Positions 11,192 to 23,312 of a DNA stretch of 64,000 nt are shown in pieces. The position numbers and the translations under genes are program-made. Each line of letters begins with the position of its first letter. The first letter of the stretch is position 1. The notes beneath the pieces were generated by a model, which searched no databases, had not been told where the DNA came from, and worked only from the letters and a program-made list of their open reading frames with translations. Origin of the DNA: Persicaria tinctoria (Eukaryota > Streptophyta > Magnoliopsida > Caryophyllales > Polygonaceae); contig JBANSL010000009.1 of NCBI GenBank assembly GCA_037127255.1, forward strand, positions 24,454,475 to 24,518,474, written 5' to 3'.

Positions 11192-12594
11192 TGATAGCAT
11201 GCATTTAGAGAGTTATAATAGGTTGCATTTAGCTTAGTTATGATGCATATCATGCATGGTTTAAGTATAATTTGCATATTTGTTCTCTGTGTGGTTGGAG
11301 TCGGAATCTACATGCTTTTATTGATTATTTCAGGTAATCGTGGATCCGAGGAGACATGGGTTGATAACGCATTAGATGAGAATTTCTAGTTGATCTAAGA
11401 AGCTTACATGAAGATCTCAAGAGGTCCTGAGAAGAAGAAGCGAACCTAAACGAAGAACAAGTCTGCAGAAGTTGTCGTCAGACATGCTAAAATTGTTTTG
11501 CACTTTCTGGAGGCCTCGGTTGTCCGATTGACTATTATGACCATGCGTTGGAAAGCTCTTTCAAAGAGCTACAACTTTCCTGTTGACAAGAAGAGCAAAT
11601 TCGAGACGGATTTTTTTGTAAAAGACCAATGCAGCGGCCGCAGCACGCCGCCAGTGAGGATGCTGCGGCCGCAGCATCTATGCCGCAACACGTGTTGGCA
11701 GCGCGACGCCGTTTTAATTAGAAACCCTAGTTTTGTGTTTTCCTTTTGTGTGGCCGCCTAGACTTTTATAAGGCCGAGTTTTATGTTATTTTCACAACTT
11801 CTATTCTATTCATTCATTAGATTAGGATTCAAGACAATTTTAGTTGGAGATTGAGAGCGATGTTCGCCATGGGCGGCTAAACTCTCTTCGTTCTATCTAC
11901 AATTTGAAGCTTTATTTGGATTGAATTGTGAGTTTCTGAATCTTGTTCCTTATTTCCTATATTTGAACGTTTCAACTTCTTTGTGCTTGATTGTTTATTG
12001 TTTTGTTCTATCTTGTCTGGCCAACTTGTTAGATCAATTCAATTGCTAGGGTTTTGTAGATTCCTGATTGCGAACCTTAACCCAAGTAGCAAACTTGTCC
12101 CTGTAGGGCTGATTGAACTAATTGGATGAGTAGGAAGTTTGATGTGTTGTTAAATCCCTCTTTAGGGACTGCAAATACCTTGGTTAATCTCTGAACTTAA
12201 AACTATCAATTGGGTTAAATCCTTCTTTATGGACTCTTCGATTGATAAGGGTTTCTAGGACTGATTGGACTAGTAACTATATTAGGTCGGGACAAGAGCA
12301 TTCATAGGAAAACTAAAGGACAAGAGGAAGTTACAATATCAATTCAACCAAATAAAGTGGATAGTTTTAGGTAGAGCGATCTTCTCTAAATTGTTTTGCA
12401 TCAATCTGTTTATAGTTTATTTTGCTTTCTTTCTTGTTTCAATCACCAAAACCCCCCTTTCTACTAATTGGTAAATACACATTGCTCAGAAATACTTGTT
12501 TCTCTGTGGGATCGACCTCTTACTTGCTTGCTATACTAGTTTGTAGGTTTGAGTTTTATTTTGATACGGTTTATGTGACTAAAAACCGTCCACA
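11192..12594 (+). mobile_element. Family B LTR (5' LTR), Athila-type
   Basis: It starts TGATAGCATGCATTTA and ends CCGTCCACA just before a tRNA-Asp primer site. It is collinear with the solo LTR at 20741-22137 over its whole length (about 1.4 kb), which confirms both ends. It contains the block ATGACCATGCGTTGGAAAG near 11540 and GC-rich palindromic words (GCGGCCGCAGC) at 11632-11700. The preceding 5 bases (CGAGG) have no partner downstream, as expected because the element is fused to another at about 14494. Confidence 0.88.
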
Positions 12595-12598
12595 AAAT

Positions 12599-12616
12599 TG
12601 GCGCCGTTGCCGGGGA
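12599..12616 (+). promoter_or_regulatory. Primer binding site (tRNA-Asp)
   Basis: TGGCGCCGTTGCCGGGGA is complementary to the 3' end of plant tRNA-Asp and is the usual primer site of Athila-type elements. It begins 4 bases after the LTR. The same 18-mer occurs at 19942 in family A. Confidence 0.92.
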
Positions 12617-12726
12617 ATCAAGTTTATTTCTTTGTTGTGTGCATTTATTAATTTTTGTTTATATATCTAACTTTGTTGTGAACCTATCTTACGGTTCACA
12701 ACACCCTTACTACTAACTTTTTCAAG

Positions 12727-13882
12727 ATGTTGAGATTAACGCAGTTTGAAGGTGAGAACTTTCACCAATACTTCAGGATATTGCATGAGTATGTTGACGA
12801 CCTTGGTTCATGGGGTTATCAATTTAGCATCCGAGATATGATTATGTGCATAATTGATGGGATGATTGTTGAGACACGAGTGCTTGCTGAACACCTGAGT
12901 AACGGAGGCCTGAAGCGGTTAGGAGGATTGTCGGGGTTGTGGGATTTTTTTCTGTTATATGGATTACCATGTTGCACAAGAATAATTGCTCACCACGTCT
13001 CCTCCGCCAATGGAGAACTCTGTCACATACCTGGAGGATCCATTCCATAGCCTTACACAAGTGTTGCAAGAGCAAGTTGAGAGCAGTAAGAACTTAGAGA
13101 ATCAGATGAACAAACTCATTCAAATTTTAAGTGCAAAAGGTGAGAAGGAAAGGGGCTTAGAAGAAGGAGTTGAAGTCGTAACGGAGGGTGAAAATTTTGA
13201 GGAGCGGCAACCGCCGCAGGAGGGCGGCGATCGCCGCACTACTACTAATGAGCCCCCATCGACGTCTTCTTCTCTTGATTTTGAGAAACCCCCCCCCCCC
13301 CCCCCCCCCCCCCCACCACCCGTTGAGTCTTTAAAGGATGTAAGAATGGAAGATCCTATCGAAGTCATTACACTTAGTTCATTCCCTCCTATGTGGTTTC
13401 AACATGACAATGACATGCCGAATGAGGAGGAATTGGTTGCATACAACGATAGTTTCTTAGATGATGGAGGAGGTGGTCTAGTGCTTCCTGACTCGGAATC
13501 TCATGAGTCGACGCATGAGGTTACATGTGATGTGTCTCCTACTCCATCTGCAACATCCATTCTGAGCTTGTCCATTGATGAACCAAGTCTAGAGCCATCA
13601 GCTGAGGTTCAAAAGGTAATAAAGGTAAACTTTTGCAATTTTGAAGGTAATGGTGATTATGTTGATCCTTTTGATTGCTATTTTGAAAAGCCACCAGCGG
13701 AACTGTGCTGGTGGTATCATATTCCTTCTGCAGAGAGTCATGCTAGACTCTTTGATAGATTGAAAGGGTTCTTGAGTTCCACATTTTATGCTTTCAATTT
13801 ATTGTGCGATGATGTTCTTTGTAAGATGTGTGCACAGGAATATGATAGGCTACTGCAGGCTTTGACGATGTCTGATAGCTAA
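12727..13882 (+). pseudogene. Family B gag-like ORF, frameshifted
   Basis: The first frame (12727-13050) begins MLRLTQFEGENFHQYFR and contains GLWDFFLLYGL, reminiscent of the Gag region of non-autonomous Athila-type elements. After a frame change near 13000, the second frame (12986-13882) continues with a helical QEQVESSKNLENQMNKL segment. Then come a proline run encoded by a 26-base C tract (13289-13314), an acidic stretch, and a C-terminal half with DPFDCYFEKPPAELCWWYH. No protease, RT or integrase follows, so the element had to rely on enzymes from a relative. Product and function are otherwise unknown. Confidence 0.6.
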
Positions 13883-14493
13883 GATCTTGAGATTGAGACT
13901 AAGTCAGGCCAATGACATTAAAGAAAGGCGTTTCTCGGGAGGCAACCCGAAGTAAGTTTTCTAATTTAGTTATTTCAATTCCTAGTTAGCTAGTTTTCTT
14001 TTCAATAAATTGGGTTTCCCATTAGGCATTAGATAGTTGTTTTTGGTTTGGGATAGACTAAGCTTTCAGGAAAGGCCATCGAAATCCTCAGATCCGACCT
14101 ATAGAGACCCATCCACCACATTGTGAGTATTTCATTCATCTCTTCCTTTATGTTTTTATTTTTTGTTGTCTTTTATGTTCCATTGAGGACAATGAAAGGT
14201 TTAAGTGTGGGGGAGGGATCGCATTGCATATAGATAGAGTTTGCATATCATGTTTACTTATGTTATCATGTTTATTTATGTTGTCATATTTATTTTTATT
14301 CATATACTGCATTTGAAAAAAAATCCAAAAATATCATGCATTGCATTTAAGTGTTATTAACAATACCCATCTTGGTTTAGTTTGTCCTTTAGTTTATTTT
14401 TATGATCTTATTGCATAAATCCCATGAATTGATTGAATTGCATGAAAATGATTTTTGGAGCATGATTTGTGAATATAATTAAGCAAGTATGGT
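13883..14493 (+). other. Family B 3' noncoding region with hairpin and PPT-like motif
   Basis: Noncoding. TCGGG and CCCGA (13935-13950, loop AGGCAA) form a short hairpin inside TTTCTCGGGAGGCAACCCGA, a motif common downstream of ORFs in Athila-type elements. TTTAAGTGTGGGGGAGGG at 14200-14217 is polypurine-tract-like. No family B LTR follows. At about 14494 the sequence switches to family A. Confidence 0.6.
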
Positions 14494-16598
14494 TCATAGT
14501 CGACCACCGTCCTCGACTTTGACCAAGCCTACTCGAAGTCGACTTCCTTTGTTGAACACGAGACTTGCCAAGAGCCTAAGTATGGGGTCCTTGTACTCGA
14601 CGTCGACCAGACCTACTCGACGACGACCAACCCTGAGCCTAAAGATTTCTGTTTTGGACACGAAAAGGTAAGTCCAGGTATGATTTCAACCCTTCATCAG
14701 TCCATTAATAAAAATATGAATGATTTAAGGGGAGGTAAGGCCCTGTGGCGAGCAAATATGCGAAGGATGAGAGCTGGAAAGAAGAAGAAGGAAGGCAAGG
14801 GATACTATGCAACCAATAACTTATCAGCTGAGCTTGCATACTGCCATCAGGACCTAGATGATCCGGGAGAAGGGCCAAGCACAAGGGGGCCCACATTGAT
14901 GGTCCCCGAGCACAAGCGAAGAAGTAGGCCTAGCGACTCTAAAATCCAGAGCATGTACATAAAACTTATGAATTTTGGGACTTTGAAACTTTTGGTTTTG
15001 GTTTTGTTTGTTTTTGTTTTTAATTAGTTTTGAATGCTTCATGTGGAAGGTCTTGTCTTCGTGTGAAAACTAACATTTTTAGGCCGAGAAGCATAAAATG
15101 ATCGCAAAGAGTGGAAAAAGAAGTCCCTGAAAGTTAGTCGAAATGGACAAGGCCAAGTCGAGATCAACCAAGAGGACCAGCCCGGCCAGAACTACTCGGC
15201 ATCGAGTAGGCCAACTCGACGTCGACCAACCCAGAAGCTTCCTCGACTTCACACTTTCACTCGACGTAGGATCTGTACTCGACGTCGACTACCTCAGTTA
15301 CTCGACATCCCTGTTTTGACTCTATGACGCGTTATTCGGTGAGTTCCTTCATTTACCCTTGTTTTATATTGATTTTATACCGTGGGGACACTGTATATTT
15401 TAAATATGGGGTGAGGGAAGAGCTTAATATTATTTATTTATGTTTTATTCTTGCTTTTTGTTTTACATGGTGAATTTTGAGTGAATTTTAATTTTTTGTG
15501 CTTAATTGCTAAACTCAAAGTTCTATGAGACATCTCCCAAAGCTTGTAAATTGTCTAAAGAAATAATGTCATGGAAGCTTTGATTGAACTCGACGATGCA
15601 AAATTGGATTCATTAGAGATATGGCATGAAATTCCCTAGTAAAGGGAAGTCACAATGAAGTACATATTTTTTTATTGAAAACCATGAAAGGAGGTAAAAT
15701 TTGATGTTGCTTTTGACATGTTGCATGATAAGAGGATGGAGGACTTCATATTTCCATATAATGCTCATATCTTTATATTCCAAGCCTTACCTATGCTTAT
15801 GCATCACAAAAGCCATATTATGCCTTATTTCATATATTACTCCACATGATCTAAATATTGTCATTCTTTACCTTATTTCCTATCCGGGGGTTATGTTGAG
15901 AATGATGTTACATTATGGAGATGTTATATGGTTGTTGTGTTGTTATTATCATTATTGGAGTTTGGTAGGAAATTGTTTGAAATATATGGAAAATTTAATG
16001 AGTGAGAAAAAATTCGATCACCTCAGGAGATAAAGGTAGATCGACCCTGCTTGCTGAGATAATAGTTCAGCGAGATGGGACATATGTGAGGAGTCCAAAG
16101 CACTAAGTATCCGGGGCCATTCATGACACCCATGTTTGCGACTCGTGAGAAGGCAATGCTGATGTTAGAGAGGTAAAAGCATAATATTGAAAAAAAAGCA
16201 TCGAGCGAATGAGCGAAAGGTGAGAAATCAAAGGAAGAAGGAATGTGGAAATTCAATTTGGAAAGTACTCCATTTCCCTGGATTATTAACACCACATTGC
16301 CAAAAATTGCCCACCTTTAGCCTTTTACCAAATCTACTCCTTTTTGAGCTAAATTAAAGTTCTCTTGATTATTAATGCTTTGTCGCATGAATGGTTTTTG
16401 CATAAACCTCCTTTTATGAGTAGATGTTGCTTTTTATTGCACATGCATGGATTTGTGGCATTAGTACCTTTTCGGTGATGGTAATTGATTGCAGGGTTAT
16501 ATAAGAATGAATCTATGATGTTGAGAGTTTGAATTCTTCCCCTAAATGACCATCCAAGTTATTGCTTCGGGACAAGCAAGCTTAAGTATGGGGTGATT
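14494..16598 (+). mobile_element. Family A element, 3' internal region (5' half missing)
   Basis: From GTCGACCACC onward it is collinear with the minus-strand family A element (38613-40760 reversed). It contains TCGA-NN-TCGA arrays (14500-14660 and 15140-15310, mainly TCGACGTCGA), repeated TAAGTATGGGGT motifs (14577, 16584), and a conserved hydrophobic ORF (15718-16005). It runs directly into the LTR at 16599. PBS, gag and pol are absent: it is joined on the left to the family B element. Confidence 0.75.
15718..16005 (+). pseudogene. Conserved 95-codon hydrophobic ORF of family A
   Basis: The frame starts MLHDKRMEDFIFPYNAH and ends GRKLFEIYGKFNE, with one in-frame TGA near the middle. A minus-strand frame at 39486-39199 has the same length (288 bases including stop), no stop, and nearly the same residues. 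The C-terminal part has an uninterrupted hydrophobic segment (VVVLLLSLL) followed by basic residues, like a single membrane-spanning anchor. Athila elements are known for env-like ORFs in this 3' position. No specific similarity to a known envelope was recognised. Confidence 0.45.
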
Positions 16599-17462
16599 TG
16601 ATGTCCACTAAAGTGACCATGCTTTTATAGCTCCTTATTCTTAGTACATTGCATATTTCGGGCTGGGAATCTGTTGAATTTATGTAGTATATGCTTATTT
16701 GCAAGAAATAGAGGTCTACATAAGTGTTGGTTTAATATTACAGAATTTGGAGCCATTCCGAGACGAAACCAAAGGACGGGATTCTACTCGACTTCGACTA
16801 GGCCTTACTCGAAGTCGACTACAACTGAAGCAGAACCAACTCGAGGAGAGAAGACGAAGGCAACTCGAGCCGAACTTTACTCGATGTCGACATGCCTGCT
16901 CGACATCGACCAAACCCAGAAGAACACCCGAGCTCGAGGAAGGAGATGCTACTCGAGAAAGCAAGAACAAGCCAAGATTCGAGCAAACTTTCCTCGACGT
17001 CGACCAAGCCTATACCGAGTCAGTGTCCCAGAGTAGACCAAGGAAGTGAAGCCAAGAAGATTCAAGTCGATATCGACCATCACAACTCGATATCAAGTAA
17101 ACAGTTGGTCGATGTTCACTCCTGGAAGCCGAAATCGAGTTGCTGAGCTGAAGACGGAAAAATACCAGGTCGATATCGAGTAAGGCTACTCGATATCGAG
17201 TTGACCACAATGTCCGATTTCGAGCTAGTCCGAGTTCTTGTTAAGGTTCTATCCCGAATCCAATTGAGATATTTCTGAGAGAAGATTCCCAACACATGAA
17301 GATTTAGATATTTTTATCTTTTTATCTATCCTAAGGGTTGAACAATTAATTACCCTAGGATTTATCTAGTTTTACTTATTTAGATAGATTTATTTCCAAG
17401 TAGAGTTTTATCTTTAGATATTAGATAGATATTCCTTTCCTTGATTAGCAAGGATTAAGGCC

Positions 17463-17470
17463 TATAAATA
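17463..17470 (+). promoter_or_regulatory. TATA box of family A LTR
   Basis: TATAAATA is followed by AAGCCTATAGG. The same TATAAATAAGGCC context occurs at 18976 and 28135 in sister LTRs. It lies about 60 bases before the GA run, so the GA run should be transcribed at the start of the RNA leader. Confidence 0.65.
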
Positions 17471-17520
17471 AAGCCTATAGGGATGGTTTTTATTCATTCA
17501 ATCATACAATTCAATTGTAG

Positions 17521-17524
<4 letters not shown>

Positions 17525-17580
<56 letters not shown>
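17525..17580 (+). repeat. (GA)n microsatellite in family A LTR
   Basis: An uninterrupted GA dinucleotide run of about 28 repeats. Shorter runs occupy the same place in the other family A LTRs: 19050-19105, 28214-28250, and as CT at 50391-50420 in the minus copy. Confidence 0.95.
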
Positions 17581-17585
<5 letters not shown>

Positions 17586-18498
17586 TGGAGGCCGAGAGGA
17601 GTGAAGGAGCGAAAGCAAGTTGGCTTCGATCGGTTGTAAACTCTATTTAGTTTATTAATGCAAGTTTATTTTCCATCAATGATGTCTGCAATTGCGATGA
17701 AGAGCGAGTAGTCCACCTACTTCTAGGGTTGGGGCGAGCCCGGCGATAGCCATGCATGTTTGAAGTAAAGATCCGACCTTTATTATGTTTTGAGCATCTA
17801 CTACCTGTTATATGTTTATTACCTATTCAATAGAGATCCATGTTAACAACTTGGATTATAAACATAAAATCCGTAGATATAATTAGGGTTTCTTGAAAGA
17901 GTTGTCTAATTGTTGGAAAAGGTAAAAGCTTGTTCCTTTGATGCGATTTGCATAATTATCGTTATTTATCTTGCCTTATGCATGTTTGGTTATTGTTGTT
18001 GCAAACCCCGTTCTTGGAAGTTTCCTTTCACATAGTTTATTCCGAATCCAAAAAGCTTTGTTCTTTATTTTATTTTACTGTTTCTGCTCGACTTCGACCA
18101 CCCCTTGGTTGACGTCAACTACTCACTTTCGATCGAGCAAAGTTCGCTGCAGTTTGTGTCTCTGCAGGAACTCGATTTCAACAAGCTTACTCGACTACGA
18201 CCAAATTCTACTCAACGTCGAGTTGACTGCTCGAGATCGACCAATCCAGTGACTGCTGCTCGCTCGGATTCGACTTACTCGACCCCTGTCGACTAACCCT
18301 AGTCGAGGTCGAGTACACTAAAGTCGATTTCTGCCCGTGAGATTCTTCTGCTGCCTAAGATTCGCTGACCAGCTTCCTCGAGGATCGATCCTGACTTCCC
18401 ACTCCTACATCAGGAGGAGGTCTTGTAATTATTTGTGTGGGCACGAATCTGGTTTGATCTATTTTATTATATTTTAAACTCGATTTCCTCCTACAACA

Positions 18499-19938
18499 CA
18501 TAGTCAATATCGAGTACCCTAAGTCGATATCGAGGAGTCAAGTCGATATTCACCAGAAAAGCCAGAATTGACTAAGGAAGAAAAGATCAGGTCGATATCG
18601 AGTAACCAAAATCGGGCAAATATCCAGGAATCGACCAAAGCTGGAGCAAAGGAAAAGTGTAGGTCGATATCGACTTAACCTAGTCGATATCGAGTTGAGT
18701 CTAAGTCAATTTTCATCCCTGGAGCCGAGATCGAGTCAGGAGGTGAAGTCAAGAAAGTTGCAGGTCGACATCGAGAGGCAAGTCGATATCGAGTTGTGCC
18801 CAGTGGCCGATTTCGAGCATAATCCGAGTTCTAATCAAAGTTCTATCCAAAGTCCAATGGAGATATCCACAAGATCAATAAGGCCTTTTAGATATTATTT
18901 CCTTTATCGTAATGTTTTATCTTATATTATTAGATAGATTTTATAGATGTTCCATCCTAGAGCTACATGGAGCACTATAAATAAGGCCTTAGGGGCTGAT
19001 TTTTAGTGATTCAATTCCAATTCAATCATAGTTCCATTGATATCGAGTAAGTAGGAGAGAGAGAGAGAGAGAGATAGAGATAGATAGAGAGAGAGAGAGA
19101 GAGAGCTTGTGGCGAGAGGAGAGAAGGTGTTGAGAGACGGTTTGTCTTCGATCGGTTGTAAGCTTTCTTTATTTTATTTAATGCAATTTAGTTTCCTTTT
19201 ATTTTGGATGTCTTTCTTGATGATGAAGAGCGAGTAGTCACCCAACTTCTAGGGTCGGGGTGAACCCGACGGTAGCAATGTGAGGTGATGCGGTAAAGGT
19301 ATAATCTTTTGATGCGAATTCGTCTTCTATCCCTACAAGCATGATTCTTTTACGAAAGTTGAAGATGATCCTTGTTTGCATTATTGAAGCGAAAGTGATC
19401 TTAATACAACTTGAATTAATTATGTGAAAAAGGGTTAGTAACAATTAGGGTTTATGCGAAAGCCTCTATCTTCCTATTTGTTAATAACGAAAGTTATTTG
19501 ATGAAAAGCGTGATCTTTTATGCCTTTATGTGTTACTTTACATGGTTATCATTGTGGTGTTGAAACCCTGATCTTGGCAGTCTTTTATTTTACTGATTTA
19601 TTTCACAAATTTCGGATTTTAAAGTTTATGTTTAAGTCGATTTCGAGTTCTATCAGTCGATTTTGTTACTCGATATCGAGTTAGCCAGGTCAATATCAAC
19701 CAAAGTTCCTGCTTTTCGATTTGATTATGCTTTTCTCTTTTATTTCTGTTTGTCTGGTTGATTTTCTGCTGAGTTTCTGGAACTAAAAAGGTGGGTGCTA
19801 ACATGCTTCCTCGTGGATCGATCCTGACTGACTTCTACCACAACAGGAGGAAGTCTTGTATTCATTTGCTGAGACAGGGAGTCAGTTTGCTTTATATTCT
19901 ATTTATATTTCATACTTGACCATCTTCCTGCAACAACA
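18499..19938 (+). mobile_element. Family A LTR (5' LTR), 5'-truncated
   Basis: Collinear with 27583-29078 (the 3' LTR of the same element) but lacking the first roughly 290 bases. It begins at a TAGTCAATATCGAG word directly against the neighbouring LTR end. It contains TCGATATCGA words, a TATAAATA box at 18976-18983, a GA run and the ending CTGCAACAACA. The primer site follows after 3 bases. Confidence 0.85.
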
Positions 19939-19941
19939 AAT

Positions 19942-19959
19942 TGGCGCCGTTGCCGGGGA
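19942..19959 (+). promoter_or_regulatory. Primer binding site (tRNA-Asp)
   Basis: TGGCGCCGTTGCCGGGGA, complementary to the 3' end of plant tRNA-Asp, identical to the site at 12599. The region from here to 20128 is a T-rich leader. Confidence 0.92.
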
Positions 19960-20128
19960 AGCCATCAATCGCGCCCTTTTTAGTTCTTTTTCTTTTCTTT
20001 ATATTTGTTTTTCTTTTTTAATTTCTTTTTACTTGTTTCTTTTTGTTTTTCTTTTTACTTGTTTTTGTTTTTGTTTTTGTTTTTAATTTCTTTTTACTTG
20101 TTTCCACCTTTGACAAAGGTTCAGGAGG

Positions 20129-23100
20129 ATGTCGCAAATCAACGATGAGAATCCGGTCCCGCTCACACCTGCACAGGAGCTTGAGCAACTCCGCCAACAG
20201 ATTGAGGCACTCATCACCAGAGAAGCTGAACACGTCCGACGAAAGGCAAAATATGCACAGAATCAACAACGGTGGGAGGCAAGGGTAGATCACGAGATCA
20301 ACGCAAGAAGGGAACTTGAGGAGCGGATTGGGCATGTCCCAGCCAACACAAAGGAATATCTGCATCCTACTCTGGAAGTTCCAGAATAAGCGATTGTTCT
20401 TCCTGCTATTAATTTTGAAATTCGTCCTTCTTTTATTACTGAAATTAGAAGGAGCCAATTTAGGGGAAGAATTAATAAATGTCCTTTAGAGCATGTCACC
20501 ACTTTTATAGACTTATGCGAAGCTATAGCTGATGGTGCTAATCTTGAATACTTAAAACTAAAGGCTTTTCATTGGTCCCTTGCAGGAATAGCACAGCAAT
20601 GGCTAGAAGGATTGTCTGCACGATCAATTCGCACATGGAACGAACTACAGGACCTGTTCATCAACAAGTTCTTTCCTCCTGCAAAGACAGCTGCTCTCAA
20701 GCAAAAAATTACATCTTTCATACAAAAGCCAGGGGAACCATGATAACATGCATTTAGGTAGGCATAATAGGTTGCATTTAGCTTAGTTAGGATGCATTTT
20801 ATGCATGCATTAAGTACAATTTGCATAATTTCTCTCTATGTTAGTGGAGTCGGAATCTACACACTTTTATTGATTATTTTAGGTAATCGTGGATCCGATG
20901 ATGAGACATGGGTTGATGACGCATTAGATGAGAATGTCTAGTTGATCGAAAAATCTTACATTAAGATCTCAAGAGGTCATGAGAAGAAGAAGCGAGCCTA
21001 AAAGAAGAACAAGTCTGTAGAAGTTGTCGCCATGCTGAACTTGTTTTGCACTTTCTGGAGGCCTCGGTTGTCCAATCGACTATTATGACCATGCGTTGGA
21101 AAGCTCTTTTAGAGAGCTACAACTTTTTTGTTGACGTCGAGATCTGATTCAAAGTATATTTTTCGAAAAAGACCACTGCAGTGGGCGCAGCACATATGCC
21201 GCAGCCGCAATACATCAATTTGCCGCGGCCGCCGCATTTGCTCAGAGCGCCGCGTTTCGATTATTAAAAACCCTAGTTGTTATGTTTTTGTTTCATGGTC
21301 GACTTGAATTGTTATAAGGCCGACTTTAAGCTATTTTTCTACAACTTCTATTCTATTCATTCATCATACACTTTAGAGATTTTGAGCGATGTCTTCCATG
21401 AGGAACTAAACTCATCTATTCTCCCTGCAATTTGAAGCTTTATTCAGATTGATTGTGAGTTTCTAATTCTCGTTCCTTGTTTCCTATATTCGAATGCTTC
21501 AACTTCTTTGTGCTTGATTGTTTATTGTTTTGTTCTATCTTGTCTGGCCAACTTGTTAGATCAATTCAATCGCTAAGGTTTCGTAGATTCCTGGTTGTGA
21601 ACCTTAACCTAAGTGGCAAACTTGTTCCTTTAGGGCTGGTTGAACTAATTGAATGAGTAGGAAGTTGAATGTGTTTTTAAATCTCTATTTAGGGACTGCA
21701 AATACCTTGGCTAATCTCTGAACCTAAAGCTATCAATTGGGTTAAATCCTTCTTTAGGGACTGTTCGATTGATAAGGGTTGCTAGGACTAGTTGGACTAG
21801 TAACTATATTAGGTCGGGACAAGGGCATTCATAGGAAACTTAATAGGGCGAGAAGAAGTTACAAGGATCGTTTCAAACCAAATAAAGTGGAAAATTGCAG
21901 GTAGAATTGCTTCTCCTAATTGTTTGAACCAAATTCATTTACTCTTGCTTTCTTCAATCCGCTTTGATAAAAGGCGAAACTTTCACAGACAAACCCCCCC
22001 AAATTGGTTACTTTGATTAACACTTGAATCAAACTAGAATTATAACTTTCCCTGTGGATCGACCTCTTGCTTATTGCTATACTTGCTATAGGTTTGAGTT
22101 TTCTTTGGCAGATCAACGACGGGTTTTCCCTCCGTCAAACCATTAGCACAAGTCTGGGAGCGCTACAAAAGGCTTCTGAAATCCTGCCCTACGCATGGCT
22201 AGCCACCCTACGTCATCCAGGAGATCATCTTCAATTGCTTGGATGCGCCTACTAAGGATCGGATCAACAAATACACCAACTATGAGTATCTTGGATACAC
22301 TCCACGCCGAGCATGGGAGGTATTTGAGACATTGGCCAACTACGACAACACATATGGGACTTCTGCGGCCGATTCTGACGAAAGGTATGAAAGGCCTGCC
22401 CCATCTATGCCGTTGTATGTGCCACCTAAGGAAGTTGATCCAGACGTCAGGGACTAGTTTCACAACGATGAGGTACGCCGTCTTACCAAACAAGTTAAAT
22501 TCCTCTCTAAAGATAAACCTTGTTTGGAATGTGGGTCTGTGAGGCACAACACTACTGCGTGCCCACACGTCGATCAAGTACATCAAGGAGAGACCCACGA
22601 AGAGGTAAGGTATGCGGGGGAACACTACTCAGGGCCACATCAAAATCAGAACTGGAGCTACTATCGCCAACCCCAGCATCAGAATCCCCCTCCCTACAGA
22701 GCACCTGGTCACCCTGACAGAGAAGGAAAGAAGGATGACCTACAGACCATCCTTGAAGAGATGCGGAGGAATCATTCAGACACCAAGCAGTCTATCAATT
22801 CCATCTACACTCAGATGCATGGTGTCAACTCAAGGCTTAAGGAAATCGATATCTGGAGGAACTCGATTGACACACAGATTGGCCAGCTAGCTTCATCCGC
22901 CCCCAGACAGTTAGGTACGCTCCCTGGAACCTCTGAACCTAACCCTAAGGGTAAATCTACTGGACATGTGGCTGCTATGAACCTAAGGAGTGGGCGACAG
23001 ATGCACACGCCAAAGCAAACGACGGAGGAAAAGGGCACTGGAGACCAATCGATATCGACCAACCCAATCGATATCGACCAGCCCTCAGTCGATATCGACC

Positions 23101-23290
23101 CACCACAGGTTGAAATTGACCCAAATCCTCCCCAGATCCCGAGGCCAGCCAATCCACTCGATATCGACTAAACACATGTCAATATCGACCAGACGGTAGT
23201 CGATTTCGACCATCCCCACTCGACTTCTGCACCTCCGCCAAAGAAAAAGATGTCTTTCCCGACGAAATCTCCAAAGAATCCTGGAGAGAA
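20129..23290 (+). pseudogene. Athila-type gag, family A, interrupted by a solo LTR
   Basis: It starts MSQINDENPVPL with a helical, charged N-terminus, then (after a stop at 20387) the Gag core with GIAQQWLEGLSARSIRTW and LFINKFFPPAKTAALK. A 1.4-kb family B LTR is inserted at 20741. On its far side the same frame resumes with VWERYKRLLKSCP. Later text includes a perfect CX2CX4HX4C zinc knuckle (CLECGSVRHNTTACP, about 22521-22565). The C-terminal part, SISTNPIDIDQPSVDID, is encoded by TCGATATCGACC words. Stops near 22456 and 23169 show decay. In a live element the product packages the element RNA. Confidence 0.85.
20741..22137 (+). mobile_element. Family B solo LTR inserted in gag, TSD AACCA
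   Basis: 1,397 bases from TGATAACATG to CCTCCGTCA, collinear with the LTR at 11192-12594. AACCA flanks both sides (20736-20740 and 22138-22142). No internal sequence remains, as expected after recombination between two LTRs. Excising the LTR plus one TSD copy restores the gag frame. Confidence 0.95.
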
Positions 23291-23312
23291 GAATTGCTAG
23301 CGTTTCATTAAG

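Larger units (their letters stand above)
16599..18498 (+). mobile_element. Family A LTR (3' LTR), about 1.9 kb
   Basis: It starts TGATGTCC after the AAGTATGGGG tract and ends CTCCTACAACA, the same ending as the minus copy at 36929. A TATAAATA box lies at 17463-17470 and a pure GA run at about 17525-17580. Both TCGACGTCGA and TCGATATCGA words occur. It abuts a truncated second family A LTR at 18499. Confidence 0.85.

Noticed and set aside
14495..18503. CATAG at both 14495-14499 and 18499-18503 as a TSD
   Set aside because: The left copy is not followed by an LTR start, so the match is probably chance.
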